This document shows positions 42,108 through 50,903 of a stretch of 64,000 bases of DNA, piece by piece (position 1 is the first letter of the stretch; every line of letters starts with the position of its first letter). The DNA lies in NCBI RefSeq assembly GCF_013761175.1, contig NZ_JACDUR010000006.1, positions 1-64,000 on the forward strand. The letters are read 5' to 3'. Source of the DNA: Nonomuraea soli (GTDB lineage: Bacteria; Actinomycetota; Actinomycetes; Streptosporangiales; Streptosporangiaceae). Made by a program: the position numbers and the translations under genes. Below the pieces are notes generated by a model. The model worked only from the letters and a program-made list of their open reading frames with translations. It was not told where the DNA came from and ran no database searches.

Positions 42108-42671
42108 GTGTCGGATCTGCGAGTACGGCGCACGCGCAAGCTCCTGCGCGAGGCGCTGATCGAGCTGGTGGGGGAGCGGGGCTACGACACCGTGACGGTG
42201 CGGGACATCGCCGAGCGGGCCATGGTCAACCGCGCGACCTTCTACGCCCATTTCGACGACAAGTACGACCTGCTGCTCGACGTGATCGGCGGCACCTTCG
42301 CGCCGGTGCGCGACAACCCGCCGCTGCCGGATCCGGGCGTTCCCGGCTGGCTGGTGGAGTTCCTGGAGAACCTGGCCGCGCGCCGCAGGTTCTACCTGGG
42401 CGTGCTGGGCGAGCGCGGCTCGGCGCGGGTGCGCGAGGACCTGCGCGTCTACCTGGAGGGCCTGCTGCGGGGCCGGATCCGCGCCGCGGGGATCGAGCCG
42501 GAGCGGGCGCGGGTGCCGCACGAGGTGGTGGTGGCCTTCGCGGTGTCGGCGGCGATGGGCTCGCTGGTGTGGTGGCTGGAGCAGGACGAGCCCCACCCGG
42601 CGGGACAGGCGGCGGCGTGGTATCTGGAGATGCTGACGCCCGGCGTCTACCGGGCGCTGGGGGTCGGCTAG
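42108..42671 (+). CDS. TetR-family transcriptional regulator
   Basis: 187 residues from GTG 42108 with GGAGGAGGG just upstream. The N-terminal TetR HTH is TVRDIAERAMVNRATFYAHF followed by DDKYDLLLDV. The C-terminal ligand domain is of the TetR_C type with WWLEQDEPHPAGQAA. Its own upstream palindrome suggests autorepression and control of the divergent SDR/diiron-oxygenase set. Ligand unknown, perhaps an acyl-CoA. Confidence 0.9.
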   Translation: MSDLRVRRTRKLLREALIELVGERGYDTVTVRDIAERAMVNRATFYAHFDDKYDLLLDVIGGTFAPVRDNPPLPDPGVPGWLVEFLENLAARRRFYLGVLGERGSARVREDLRVYLEGLLRGRIRAAGIEPERARVPHEVVVAFAVSAAMGSLVWWLEQDEPHPAGQAAAWYLEMLTPGVYRALGVG

Positions 42672-42714
42672 CGGCGCCGGGGGTGCCTGGAGGCGGACAG
42701 GCACCCCGCCCGGG

Positions 42715-43563
42715 CTACTGGCGCACGATCTCCTCGCAGTTCACCGGCGCGGGGTCGAGCGTCCGGTCGATGAAGATCTGGTCGCCGGTGCCGTCACCGC
42801 AGTCGGCGGCCTGGTCGGCCAGCAGGTCCTTGGTGAACAGCAGGTCGTCGCCGTCGCCACCGCTCAGCCTGTCGCCGGAGTTGTCGCCCGCACCCTGGAC
42901 GAACCCGTCGTCGATGCGGTTGTCCCTGCGGTCGCCCCGCAGGTCGTCGCCGAACGGCGAGCCGGTGAGCTCCTCGACCCCGACGACCGAGTTGCGGTCG
43001 CCGGTGCGGCCGTCCTCGAGCCCGTCCGAGCCGTTCTCGAGCGAGACGCGGACCGCCGCGTCGCTGCCGCGGTAGGAGATCTTGTCGAAGTTGCCGTCAC
43101 CGCCGTTCCAGATGATCGCGGTGCGCTGGGCGTTCTTGACGCCGGCGAGGAAGGAGTCGTCGCCGTCCCCGCCGTTGACGATGCCGGTGAAGATCGCGCC
43201 GACGCTGAAGACGTCGTTGCGGTCTCCCAGGTTGGCGACGAACCTCTTGATCGCCGTGCCGGCCGCCGGGCCGCAGGTGACCGCGCGGGGGCTGAGCTGC
43301 TGGCAACCCGCGCCGGCGGTGAGCGCCACGGTGTCGAACACCGCGATGTGCGGGACCCCGTCACGGTTGAAGGTGGTCAGCGAGGCCGAGTTGCTCGCCT
43401 GGCTGCCCGCCCGGTAGATGACGGTCGGCACGCCGGCGTCCACGGCGACTTCGACGATGCCGGAGGCGGCCGCCTGGCCGGGCACCGCCGCGGCGCCGAT
43501 CAGCGCGGCGGAGGCCACACCGAGAAGGGAAAGGCGGGCCAGGTTGTGCTTCAGGGAAAACAT
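42715..43563 (-). CDS. secreted RTX-like calcium-binding repeat protein
   Basis: 282 residues with a signal peptide (about 1-32, LLGVASAALIGAAAVPGQAAA). The mature part has glycine/aspartate nonapeptide-like repeats, NGGDGDDSFLAG, NGGDGNFDKISYRG and SGGDGDDLLF, which would form Ca-binding beta-rolls, and four Cys. No catalytic domain is visible. It is a secreted protein of unknown function, downstream of two histidine kinases on the same strand. A TCCCCC-GT-GGGGGA palindrome lies between them (43585-43598). Confidence 0.8.
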   Translation of the reverse strand: MFSLKHNLARLSLLGVASAALIGAAAVPGQAAASGIVEVAVDAGVPTVIYRAGSQASNSASLTTFNRDGVPHIAVFDTVALTAGAGCQQLSPRAVTCGPAAGTAIKRFVANLGDRNDVFSVGAIFTGIVNGGDGDDSFLAGVKNAQRTAIIWNGGDGNFDKISYRGSDAAVRVSLENGSDGLEDGRTGDRNSVVGVEELTGSPFGDDLRGDRRDNRIDDGFVQGAGDNSGDRLSGGDGDDLLFTKDLLADQAADCGDGTGDQIFIDRTLDPAPVNCEEIVRQ

Positions 43564-43660
43564 GGGCTTCTCCTGTCTGATGATTCCCCCGTGGGGGACT
43601 GTCAGAGAGGCAGACGCTCCATGCGGAATGATCTGTTCCGTTGTGCGTAAAACGACACGT

Positions 43661-45001
43661 TCAGGCCATCGGCAGCCGCAGGACGAAGCGGGCGCCGCGT
43701 GCGGAGTCCTCGATGGTCAGGGAGCCGCCGTGGGCTTTGGCGATCTCGCGGGCGATGGGCAGGCCGAGGCCGGTGCCTCCGGCGTCGACGTTGCGGGAGG
43801 CGTCGAGGCGGGTGAAGCGCCGGAAGACGATCTCGCGCTGTTCTGCTTCGATGCCCGCGCCGTCGTCGACGACCTCCAGGACGGCGCAGCCGTCCTCGGT
43901 CCGCACCGAGACGTCGATCCGCGACACCGCGTGCCGCTGGGCGTTGTCGACGAGGTTGGTGAGCAGCCGGGCCAGCCGCAACCGGTCGCCCACGACGAAG
44001 ACCCCCGGCTCCAATGAGCGCACCAGGGTCTTGCCCGGCGTGCGCCGGTCGAGCTCGGTGGCGACCAGTTCCCCCAGATCGAGCCGGTCCTGCTTGCCCG
44101 GCGTGCCCGACTCCAGCCGCGCCAGGGCGAGCAGGTCGGTGGCGAGGGCCTGCAGCCGCTCGATGCTGGCCATCAGGGCCCGGCTGGTCTGCTCCCAGTC
44201 GGTGTCGTCCGGGTGGAGCATCGCCTCCTCCACCTGGGCGCGCATGGCGGTGATGGGGCTGCGCAGGTCGTGGGAGGCGTCGGAGGCGAAGCGGCGCTGC
44301 TGCTCGACGGTCGCCTCCAGCCGGTCGAGCGTGGCGTTGATGGTCTGCGCGAGGGAGTCGAACTCGTCGCGGTGACTGGCGCGCGGCACCCGGCGGCCGA
44401 GGTCGGTGGAGGTGATCTCGGCCAGCTCGTTCTGGATCGCCGACACCGGTTCCAGGGCCCTGCGCAGGCCGCGGGAGGAGATCCAGGCGGTCACCCCGGC
44501 CAGCACCAGCGCCCCGCCGACCATCCCGGCGATGTACTTCACATCGATGTACCACGGCACGGTGGGAGCGAAGGCGTAGGACATCCAGTACTCGTCGCCG
44601 ACCGCGACCCGGAACCCCACCGTGATCAGGCACCCGGGCATGGCGGGAACGCAGGTCGTGGTGTCGACGCGCCCGTCCTCGCCCGTCGGCCGCACGGTGG
44701 TGAGCGGCGGCTTGCCGACCAGTTTCGGGCTCGCCTGCCGTACCTCGTTCTTGTTGTCGAGCACCTGGATGAGATCGATGTCCTCGACCGGCGCGACGGG
44801 CTTGAGCAGGTCGTCGGCGGCGTAACGCTCGACGGTGAAGGCCACCCTGCGGGAGGTGGCCGCCACCTGCTCGGAGACGTAGTCGGCCAGCAGGAGGTAG
44901 ACCAGCGGCGTGACCAGCGTGGCGATGAGCAGGTTGAGCAGGAGGGCGGCGACGCCGGCCGCGGCCGTCAGCCGCGCTCGCACCGACCAGGTCGTGAACA
45001 C
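43661..45001 (-). CDS. sensor histidine kinase (tandem copy 1)
   Basis: 446 residues from GTG 45001. Two membrane helices (about 12-40 and 155-178) flank an external sensor with a Cys pair (TTTCVPAMPGC). HAMP follows, then DHp with phospho-acceptor FASDASHDLRSPITAM, and ATPase boxes N (LVDNAQRH), G1 (DDGAGI), F (RRFTRLD) and G2 (GTGLGLPIARE). Complete and probably active. It starts 3 bases after copy 2 ends. No response regulator is next to the pair. Confidence 0.93.
   Translation of the reverse strand: MFTTWSVRARLTAAAGVAALLLNLLIATLVTPLVYLLLADYVSEQVAATSRRVAFTVERYAADDLLKPVAPVEDIDLIQVLDNKNEVRQASPKLVGKPPLTTVRPTGEDGRVDTTTCVPAMPGCLITVGFRVAVGDEYWMSYAFAPTVPWYIDVKYIAGMVGGALVLAGVTAWISSRGLRRALEPVSAIQNELAEITSTDLGRRVPRASHRDEFDSLAQTINATLDRLEATVEQQRRFASDASHDLRSPITAMRAQVEEAMLHPDDTDWEQTSRALMASIERLQALATDLLALARLESGTPGKQDRLDLGELVATELDRRTPGKTLVRSLEPGVFVVGDRLRLARLLTNLVDNAQRHAVSRIDVSVRTEDGCAVLEVVDDGAGIEAEQREIVFRRFTRLDASRNVDAGGTGLGLPIAREIAKAHGGSLTIEDSARGARFVLRLPMA
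43671..43843. repeat. near-identical 173-base segment shared by the two kinases (copy A)
   Basis: This segment, encoding the C-terminal ATPase G1-F-G2 boxes, matches 45021-45193 with a single difference (T at 43700 against C at 45050). The genes' sensor domains are much more different. Recent duplication with gene conversion is the simplest explanation. Confidence 0.85.
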
Positions 45002-45004
45002 CGC

Positions 45005-46348
45005 TCATGCCTCCCTCAGGGGCAGCCGCAGGACGAAGCGGGCGCCGCGCGCGGAGTCCTCGATGGTCAGGGAGCCGCCGTGGGCTTTGGCGATCTCGCG
45101 GGCGATGGGCAGGCCGAGGCCGGTGCCTCCGGCGTCGACGTTGCGGGAGGCGTCGAGGCGGGTGAAGCGCCGGAAGACGATCTCGCGCTGTTCGGGTTCG
45201 ATGCCCGCGCCGTCGTCGGCCACCTCCACGACGGCCAGGCGGCCCTCGGCCCGCACGGAGATCTCGATGAGCGAGGAGGCGTGCCGCTGGGCGTTGTCGA
45301 CGAGGTTGGTGAGCAGCCTGACCAGCCGCAACCGGTCGCCGTCGACCACGACCTCGGGCATGAGGTCGAGCTTGACCTCCTTGCCGTTGGGGCGCCTGGA
45401 CATCTCCTCGGCGGCCAGCGAGCCCAGGTCGATGCTCTCGACCTGGCTGGGCGCGCCCGCGTCGAGCCTGGCCAGGGTCAGCAGGTCGGTGACGATGGCC
45501 TGCAGCCGGTCGATGCTGGCCATCAGGGCGCGGCCGGTCTGCTCCCAGTCGGTGTCGTCCGGGTGCAGCATCGCCTCCTCGACCTGCGTGCGCATGGCGG
45601 TGATGGGGCTGCGCAGGTCGTGGGAGGCGTCGGAGGCGAAGCGCCGCTGCTGCTCGACGGCGGCCTCCAGCCGGTCGAGCGTGGAGTTGGCCGTTTCCGC
45701 CAGCGCGTGGATCTCGTCCTTCGCCGCGGGGACGGGCACCCGCTGCCCGAGGTCGGTGGCGGTGATGTCGGCGAGCTTGGAGCGGATCGCGTCGACGGGC
45801 GCGAGCGTCTTGGCCACGGTGCGGGAGGTGCCGTACGCGGTCAGGGCGATCATGCCGAGTGAGAGCGCGGTGAGCCCGGCGATCACCCATCCGTGCACGT
45901 ACCAGGGGATCGCGCCGGAGGCGGTGTAGACGATCCAGTCGCCGTCGTCCTCGTAGACGCGGAACGACGCGATGACCATGCAGTCGCCGTCGAAGTCCGC
46001 CACGCCGCAGATGACCTCGGTACGGCTCGCGTTGTCGGCGTCGGGCACCACGTCCGTGATGGGCGCCTTGCCGGTCAGCGTCGCGGATGCCGACACGACC
46101 TGGCCGGTGGCGTTGAGCACCTGCGCGCCGTCGACGTCGGTGTTGAGCTCGGCGGGCAGGGTGCCGCGTTTGATCTGGTGCACGATGCGCAGCGCCGCGC
46201 TGATCACCTGGTTGGTGCGGTAGTCGTCGGCGGCGGTGTGCACGCCGTAGAGCACCAGGGTGTTCAGGACAAGGCAGATCAGTGCCATGACGACGCTGGC
46301 GATCAGTGTCAGCCTCGCACGCACGGACCCCGCGAACCGTGTGATCAC
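45005..46348 (-). CDS. sensor histidine kinase (tandem copy 2)
   Basis: 447 residues from GTG 46348 with GGGAGAG upstream. Same plan as copy 1: membrane helix about 12-34, external sensor with a Cys pair (VICGVADFDGDC), second helix about 150-172, HAMP, FASDASHDLRSPITAM, N, G1, F and G2 boxes. The kinase cores are almost the same; the sensors keep only the layout, so they probably sense different signals and could form heterodimers. First gene of the pair, divergent from the acyl-CoA dehydrogenase operon. Confidence 0.93.
   Translation of the reverse strand: MITRFAGSVRARLTLIASVVMALICLVLNTLVLYGVHTAADDYRTNQVISAALRIVHQIKRGTLPAELNTDVDGAQVLNATGQVVSASATLTGKAPITDVVPDADNASRTEVICGVADFDGDCMVIASFRVYEDDGDWIVYTASGAIPWYVHGWVIAGLTALSLGMIALTAYGTSRTVAKTLAPVDAIRSKLADITATDLGQRVPVPAAKDEIHALAETANSTLDRLEAAVEQQRRFASDASHDLRSPITAMRTQVEEAMLHPDDTDWEQTGRALMASIDRLQAIVTDLLTLARLDAGAPSQVESIDLGSLAAEEMSRRPNGKEVKLDLMPEVVVDGDRLRLVRLLTNLVDNAQRHASSLIEISVRAEGRLAVVEVADDGAGIEPEQREIVFRRFTRLDASRNVDAGGTGLGLPIAREIAKAHGGSLTIEDSARGARFVLRLPLREA
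45021..45193. repeat. near-identical 173-base segment shared by the two kinases (copy B)
   Basis: Partner of the segment at 43671-43843, offset by 1350 bases and differing at one position. Further high-identity patches occur around the phospho-acceptor region (about 45560-45690 against 44210-44340). Confidence 0.85.
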
Positions 46349-46496
46349 GCCTCTCCCCCTGGTAATCAGGTGATCACACTAGGTGGAGTTCACCCTAATT
46401 AAGGGAGATTCGGTCATAAAAACGGACAAAACCTTGCCCTATGCGAGGCCCTTTCCGCTGATTAGAGTAAGTGAGCACTGATCTCGAGGAGGCGGA

Positions 46497-47642
46497 GTGA
46501 ATCTGGACGAATACCGCCGCACGGCCCGGCAGTGGCTGGAGGCCAACACCCCGGCGGCGGAGGGCGTCGACGGCGCCAAACGATTCATGGCCGGGCTGTA
46601 CGACGCCGGATATTCCGGCATCACCTGGCCCAAGGAATGGGGCGGCCAGGGACTCGGACAGGCCGAGGAAAGAGCCTTCGCCGAAGTCGCCAGGGAATTC
46701 TCCATGCCGACGCCGATCTTCTCGATCGGCCTGGGCATGTGCGGTCCCACGCTGGTCGACAGGGGCGACGACGAGCAGCGTGCCCGCTGGATCCGGCCGC
46801 TGCTGCGCGGCGAGGAGATCTGGTGCCAGCTGTTCTCCGAGCCGGGAGCGGGCAGCGACGTGGCCAGCCTCCAGACGCGTGCCGTACGCGACGGCGAGGG
46901 CTGGATCGTCAACGGCCAGAAGGTGTGGACCACCAACGCGCAGTACGCCGACTGGGGCCTCATCCTCACCCGCACCGACATCGACGTGCCCAAACACAAG
47001 GGCCTGACCATGTTCGTGGTCAACATGCGCCACCCGGGGGTGACCGTACGGCCGCTGCGTGACATGACGGGACGCGCGCACTTCAACGAGATCTTCTTCG
47101 ACGACGTGCACATCCCCGACTCCGACCGCGTCGGCGAGGTCAACGACGGCTGGTCCGTGGCCGTCACGACGCTCCTGCACGAGCGGCTGTCGATCTCGGC
47201 GGGCGTCGGCATGAGCGGCGACAACCCCACCTCCCTGGAGGCCCTGCGCGAGGTGGTCGACACCGACGACCCCCTGGTCCGCGACCAGCTGGTCGAGCTG
47301 TACATCAGATCCAAGGCGCTGCAGCTGTTCAACCAGCGGCTGGGCCAGGAGACCAGGGCCGGGATCTTCCCCGGCGCCCGCGGCAGCGCCGCCAAGCTCC
47401 TGCTCGCCGAGCTGACCGTCTTCCAGGCCGACCTGGCGGTGAACCTGGTCGGCCCGCAGGCGCTGCTGGAGGACGACCGGCTGGCCTTCGCCGTCTCCTG
47501 GGCGCCGGGCATGGCGCTCGGCGGCGGCACCAACGAGATCATGCGCGGCATCGTCGGCGACCGCGTGCTCAACCTGCCGCCCGAGCCCCGCGTCGACAAG
47601 ACCGTGCCGTTCAAGGACCTGAAGGTGGGGACCCAGGCGTGA
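46497..47642 (+). CDS. acyl-CoA dehydrogenase, large partner of a heteromeric pair
   Basis: 381 residues from GTG 46497 with GAGGAGG upstream. FAD/substrate elements WCQLFSEPGAGSDVAS and WTTNAQYADWGLILTR are present, and the C-terminal GGGTNEIMRGIVGDRVLNLP is the family's standard end. It overlaps the next dehydrogenase gene by GTGA. Adjacent unequal pairs of this kind form alpha2-beta2 enzymes in actinobacteria, known from steroid side-chain and other branched acyl-CoA breakdown. The substrate here is not known. Confidence 0.92.
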   Translation: MNLDEYRRTARQWLEANTPAAEGVDGAKRFMAGLYDAGYSGITWPKEWGGQGLGQAEERAFAEVAREFSMPTPIFSIGLGMCGPTLVDRGDDEQRARWIRPLLRGEEIWCQLFSEPGAGSDVASLQTRAVRDGEGWIVNGQKVWTTNAQYADWGLILTRTDIDVPKHKGLTMFVVNMRHPGVTVRPLRDMTGRAHFNEIFFDDVHIPDSDRVGEVNDGWSVAVTTLLHERLSISAGVGMSGDNPTSLEALREVVDTDDPLVRDQLVELYIRSKALQLFNQRLGQETRAGIFPGARGSAAKLLLAELTVFQADLAVNLVGPQALLEDDRLAFAVSWAPGMALGGGTNEIMRGIVGDRVLNLPPEPRVDKTVPFKDLKVGTQA

Positions 47643-48619
47643 ACCTGTTGCTGACCGCGGAGCAGCAGGAGCTCCGCACCGCCGTCCGCTCCTTCCTGGC
47701 GGCCAACGCCAGGCCGCGCGACGGCCACGACCCGGCCGTCTACCGCCGGCTCAACGGCGAACTCGGCCTCGCGGGCCTGCTGGTCCCCGAGGAGTACGGC
47801 GGAGCCGGAGCGGGCTACGCCGAGCTGGCCGTGGCCCTGGAGGAGACGGGCGCCGCCCTGCTGCCCGGGCCGTACCTGGCCACCGTCTTCGCCACGATCG
47901 CGCTGAGCCTCACCCCCGACAAGGAACTGCTCACCCAGATCGCCGAGGGCCGCGCGGTCACCCTCGCCGAGGGGCCGGGCCTGACCGGCACCTACGAGCA
48001 GGTGCTCAGCGGCATGGAGGCCGAGGTCCTGGTCACCCGCGTCGGCGACACGTTCTACGCGGTCGAGCTCGACGGGCCGGGCGTCAGCCGTACGGCACAG
48101 CCCGCGCTCGACGTCACCCGCGGCTACGCCAGGATCGAGCTCGACCAGCCCCCCGCCCGTGAGCTGGGCGCGGCTCCTGAGTCGGGCGTCTTCGACCGCA
48201 TGGCCATCGCCCTGGCCGCCGAGCAGCTGGGCGTCATGCGCGCCTCGCTCGACGCGATCGTGGCCTACGCCAAGATCCGCGCCGCCTTCGGCCGCCTGAT
48301 CGGCTCCTACCAGGCGGTCAAGCACAAGCTCGCCGACATGCACGGCAAGCTCGAGCAGGCCGAGTCGATCGTCCGATACGCCGCCTGGACGGCCGACAAC
48401 GAGCCGGGGGAGGTGGCCCGCGCGGGCATGTTCGCCCAGGCCTTCGTCGGGCGGGCATGTTTCGAGGTGGCCCGCGACCACCTGCTGCTGCACGGAGGCA
48501 TCGGCTTCACCTGGGAGCACGACGCCCACCTGTACTACAAGCGCGCCAAGGCCGACGAGGTCCTGCTCGGCCCGCCGCGCGTCTACCGCGCCAGACTCGC
48601 CCAGCTCCTGGAGCTCTAG
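47639..48619 (+). CDS. acyl-CoA dehydrogenase, small partner of a heteromeric pair
   Basis: 326 residues, GTG start overlapping the previous stop. N-terminal helices (MNLLLTAEQQELRTAVRSFL) and GLLVPEEYGGAGAGYAEL are typical. The middle beta domain is reduced and the SEPGAG motif is missing. The C-terminus has RDHLLLHGGIGFTWEHDAHL, the FAD/dimer segment. Loss of the middle-domain motif fits the non-flavin-binding or half-site subunit of a heteromeric dehydrogenase. Confidence 0.9.
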   Translation: MNLLLTAEQQELRTAVRSFLAANARPRDGHDPAVYRRLNGELGLAGLLVPEEYGGAGAGYAELAVALEETGAALLPGPYLATVFATIALSLTPDKELLTQIAEGRAVTLAEGPGLTGTYEQVLSGMEAEVLVTRVGDTFYAVELDGPGVSRTAQPALDVTRGYARIELDQPPARELGAAPESGVFDRMAIALAAEQLGVMRASLDAIVAYAKIRAAFGRLIGSYQAVKHKLADMHGKLEQAESIVRYAAWTADNEPGEVARAGMFAQAFVGRACFEVARDHLLLHGGIGFTWEHDAHLYYKRAKADEVLLGPPRVYRARLAQLLEL

Positions 48620-50041
48620 ATGGATCTTCCGGGTTTCTACGCCATCGCCCAAGCCCATCCCGACCGCCTCGCCATCGCCGAACCCCAGGTGACCTACGGC
48701 GAGCTCCTCGCGCTGACCAACCGGGTCAGCCACGGCCTGCGCGCCCGCGGGCTGCAGAACGGCGACGTGGTCGCCGGGGTCCTGCGCAACGGGATCGACC
48801 AGGTGGTCATGCTGATGGCCACCGGACAGATCGGCCTGTACTACGTGCCGATCAACTGGCACCTGACGCAACCCGAGATCGACTACATCGTCGCCGACTG
48901 CGACGCCAAGGTGGTCGTCACGACCGGGGTGGCCGACCTGGCGGCAGACCAGCCCACCGCGTCGCCCGCCGACCGGAGCATGGGCGCGGTCATGTGGTAC
49001 ACCTCCGGCACGACCGGCTTCCCCAAGGGCGTGCAGCGCCCGCTGCCCGGGGCCGAGCCCGAGGCCGTCGTACCGCTCTACCAGTGGTTCCTGGGCGAGG
49101 TCTGCGACCTGAAGCAGGGCGACGCGGTGCACCTGGTCACCTCGCCGATGTACCACTCCTCGCCCTGCGCGCACACGATGTTCGCCCTGCACCTCGGGCA
49201 CACGCTGGTGATCGCGCCGCGCTTCGAACCCGAGCCGATCCTGGAGCTGATCGAGCGCCACCGGGTCACCAACGCGATGATGGTGCCGACCATGTTCCAC
49301 CGCATGCTCCAGCTGCCCGAGGAGGTGCGGCGGCGCCATGACGTGTCGTCGTTGCAGCAGGTCATCCATACCGCGGCGGCCTGCCCCGTGGCGGTCAAGA
49401 AGGGGATCATGAACTGGTGGGGCCCGGTGCTCTACGAGTACTACGGCTCCACCGAGTCGACCATCGCCTTCTCGGTCAAGCCGCACGACTGGCTGGCGCA
49501 CCCTGGCACGGTCGGCAAGCCCGCCCCGACCTTCGAGGTGCGCATCCTCGACGAGAACGGCGACGACCTGCCGCCGGGCGAACCCGGAATGATCTACGTC
49601 AAGTCCGGCCTGGGCACCTTCGAGTACCGCAAGGACCGGGCCAAGACCGAGGCCAGCATGCGCGGCGAGTGGTACGCCCCCGGCGACATCGGCTACCTCG
49701 ACAAGGAGGGCTACCTGTTCCTGTGCGACCGCCGCACCGACCTGATCATCTCGGGCGGGGTCAACATCTACCCCGCCGAGATCGAGGCGGCGCTGCTGGA
49801 GCACCCGGCGGTCGCCGACGTGGCCGTGATCGGCGTCCCCGACGAGGAGTGGGGGCACAACGTCGTCGCCCTGGTCCAGCCCCTGTCCGAGGTGAGCGCC
49901 GGGGAGCTGCTGGAGCATCTGGAGCCTCGCCTGGCGCGCTTCAAGCACCCGAAGGTGATCGAGTTCCGCGAGGCGCTGCCGCGCACGCCCACCGGGAAGT
50001 TGTCGCGCTCCAAGGTCAGAGAGGAGTACCTGCGAGGATGA
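48620..50041 (+). CDS. acyl-CoA synthetase (AMP-forming)
   Basis: 473 residues from ATG 48620, directly after the previous stop. Adenylation motifs: YTSGTTGFPKG (P-loop), YEYYGSTES, GEWYAPGDIGYLD, CDRRTDLIISGGVNIYP and the C-terminal lysine in TPTGKLSRSK. It would load a free acid onto CoA, supplying the dehydrogenase pair encoded just before. Somewhat shorter than usual long-chain enzymes (about 500-550). Converges with the AhpD-like gene with a 26-base overlap. Confidence 0.93.
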   Translation: MDLPGFYAIAQAHPDRLAIAEPQVTYGELLALTNRVSHGLRARGLQNGDVVAGVLRNGIDQVVMLMATGQIGLYYVPINWHLTQPEIDYIVADCDAKVVVTTGVADLAADQPTASPADRSMGAVMWYTSGTTGFPKGVQRPLPGAEPEAVVPLYQWFLGEVCDLKQGDAVHLVTSPMYHSSPCAHTMFALHLGHTLVIAPRFEPEPILELIERHRVTNAMMVPTMFHRMLQLPEEVRRRHDVSSLQQVIHTAAACPVAVKKGIMNWWGPVLYEYYGSTESTIAFSVKPHDWLAHPGTVGKPAPTFEVRILDENGDDLPPGEPGMIYVKSGLGTFEYRKDRAKTEASMRGEWYAPGDIGYLDKEGYLFLCDRRTDLIISGGVNIYPAEIEAALLEHPAVADVAVIGVPDEEWGHNVVALVQPLSEVSAGELLEHLEPRLARFKHPKVIEFREALPRTPTGKLSRSKVREEYLRG

Positions 50042-50903
50042 GCCGCTCGTGGCGGCGCATCGCCGCCACGGCGCCCGAGGCGATCACCCTCACGAGTTCC
50101 TCGGGGCCGAGCCCGCACGAGCCGAGGTCGTCGTCGGTGATCCGGTAGGGCGCCAGGGCGACCTTGGCCCGCAGCCGGGCGACCGGCTCGTCGGGCCAGC
50201 GGTGGGTGAGCGGCGGATGGCCGCCGTCCCAGGTGTCCAGGCCCGGCACGACGGCGTCGTCTGCCAGGGCGCACAGGGCGGCGTAGGCCGTGCCGACGGG
50301 GCTGTCCTCCGCCCACGCGGGCGCGTCGGGCCGCACGGTGAGCAGCTTGAGGCTGTCGCCCGGCGGCGCGACCCGGCGGACCGTACTGGCGAAGGCCCGC
50401 CCCGCCAGCGACCGTACGGCACGCCAGCGTTGCATGCCGCCGGGCAGCACGTCGGGGGAGTGCAGCGTGGAGACCATGCGGTTGACGAAGTGGAAGGCCA
50501 GCGCGGTCCCCACCAGCTCGGGCTCGTCCAGGCCGCGCCCGTCGAGCAGCGCCGCCTGGCGCGGATCGGCCGGGCGCTCGCCGCGCGCGATGGCCTCGGC
50601 CAGCCGGTGCCGGCCGGTGGCGTGCAGCAACATCGTGTGGGCGTCGAAGCAGAACGGGCACCGGTTGCGCTCGGAGACGCCGATGGCGACCAGTTCGCGC
50701 TCGGTCCTGCTGACCGTTCCCGCCACGAGCGACTCGCGCAGCAGCGCCCAGGCGGCGGCCATGAGGTCGGGGGCGTGCGACAGCGGCATCAGCGGGCGCA
50801 GCCGTGTCATGCCCATGTCGCGCGCCTGCTGGCTGTAGATCTCGGCGACGAGCCCGGTCGCGTCACGCGGCTCGACAGGGATGATGTGCCTGAATTTCAT
50901 CAT
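50016..50903 (-). CDS. carboxymuconolactone decarboxylase/AhpD-like protein
   Basis: 295 residues from ATG 50903, which overlaps the stop of the FAD oxidase gene. The AhpD signature is RCPFCFDAHTMLLHATG: a Cys-x-x-Cys and a His, as in alkylhydroperoxidase-type redox enzymes. The C-terminal 150 residues are an extension with no motif I recognise. Probable role: peroxide or reactive-intermediate reduction, perhaps removing peroxide made by the coupled oxidase. Confidence 0.85.
   Translation of the reverse strand: MMKFRHIIPVEPRDATGLVAEIYSQQARDMGMTRLRPLMPLSHAPDLMAAAWALLRESLVAGTVSRTERELVAIGVSERNRCPFCFDAHTMLLHATGRHRLAEAIARGERPADPRQAALLDGRGLDEPELVGTALAFHFVNRMVSTLHSPDVLPGGMQRWRAVRSLAGRAFASTVRRVAPPGDSLKLLTVRPDAPAWAEDSPVGTAYAALCALADDAVVPGLDTWDGGHPPLTHRWPDEPVARLRAKVALAPYRITDDDLGSCGLGPEELVRVIASGAVAAMRRHERLILAGTPL

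Noticed and set aside
39318..42704. Minus-strand open frame of over 1100 codons
   Set aside because: Only its last 260 codons are a real SDR. The rest is a GC-rich shadow antisense to, or in another frame of, the oxygenase, second SDR and TetR genes.
43585..43598. TCCCCC-GT-GGGGGA palindrome as a terminator after the kinases
   Set aside because: The loop would be only two bases and there is no T-run; it may be an operator of the RTX-like gene, but nothing supports a firm call.
46439..49948. Minus-strand frame of 1169 codons opposite the acyl-CoA dehydrogenases and ligase
   Set aside because: Composition is low-complexity and it lies antisense to three clear enzyme genes with RBSs and motifs.
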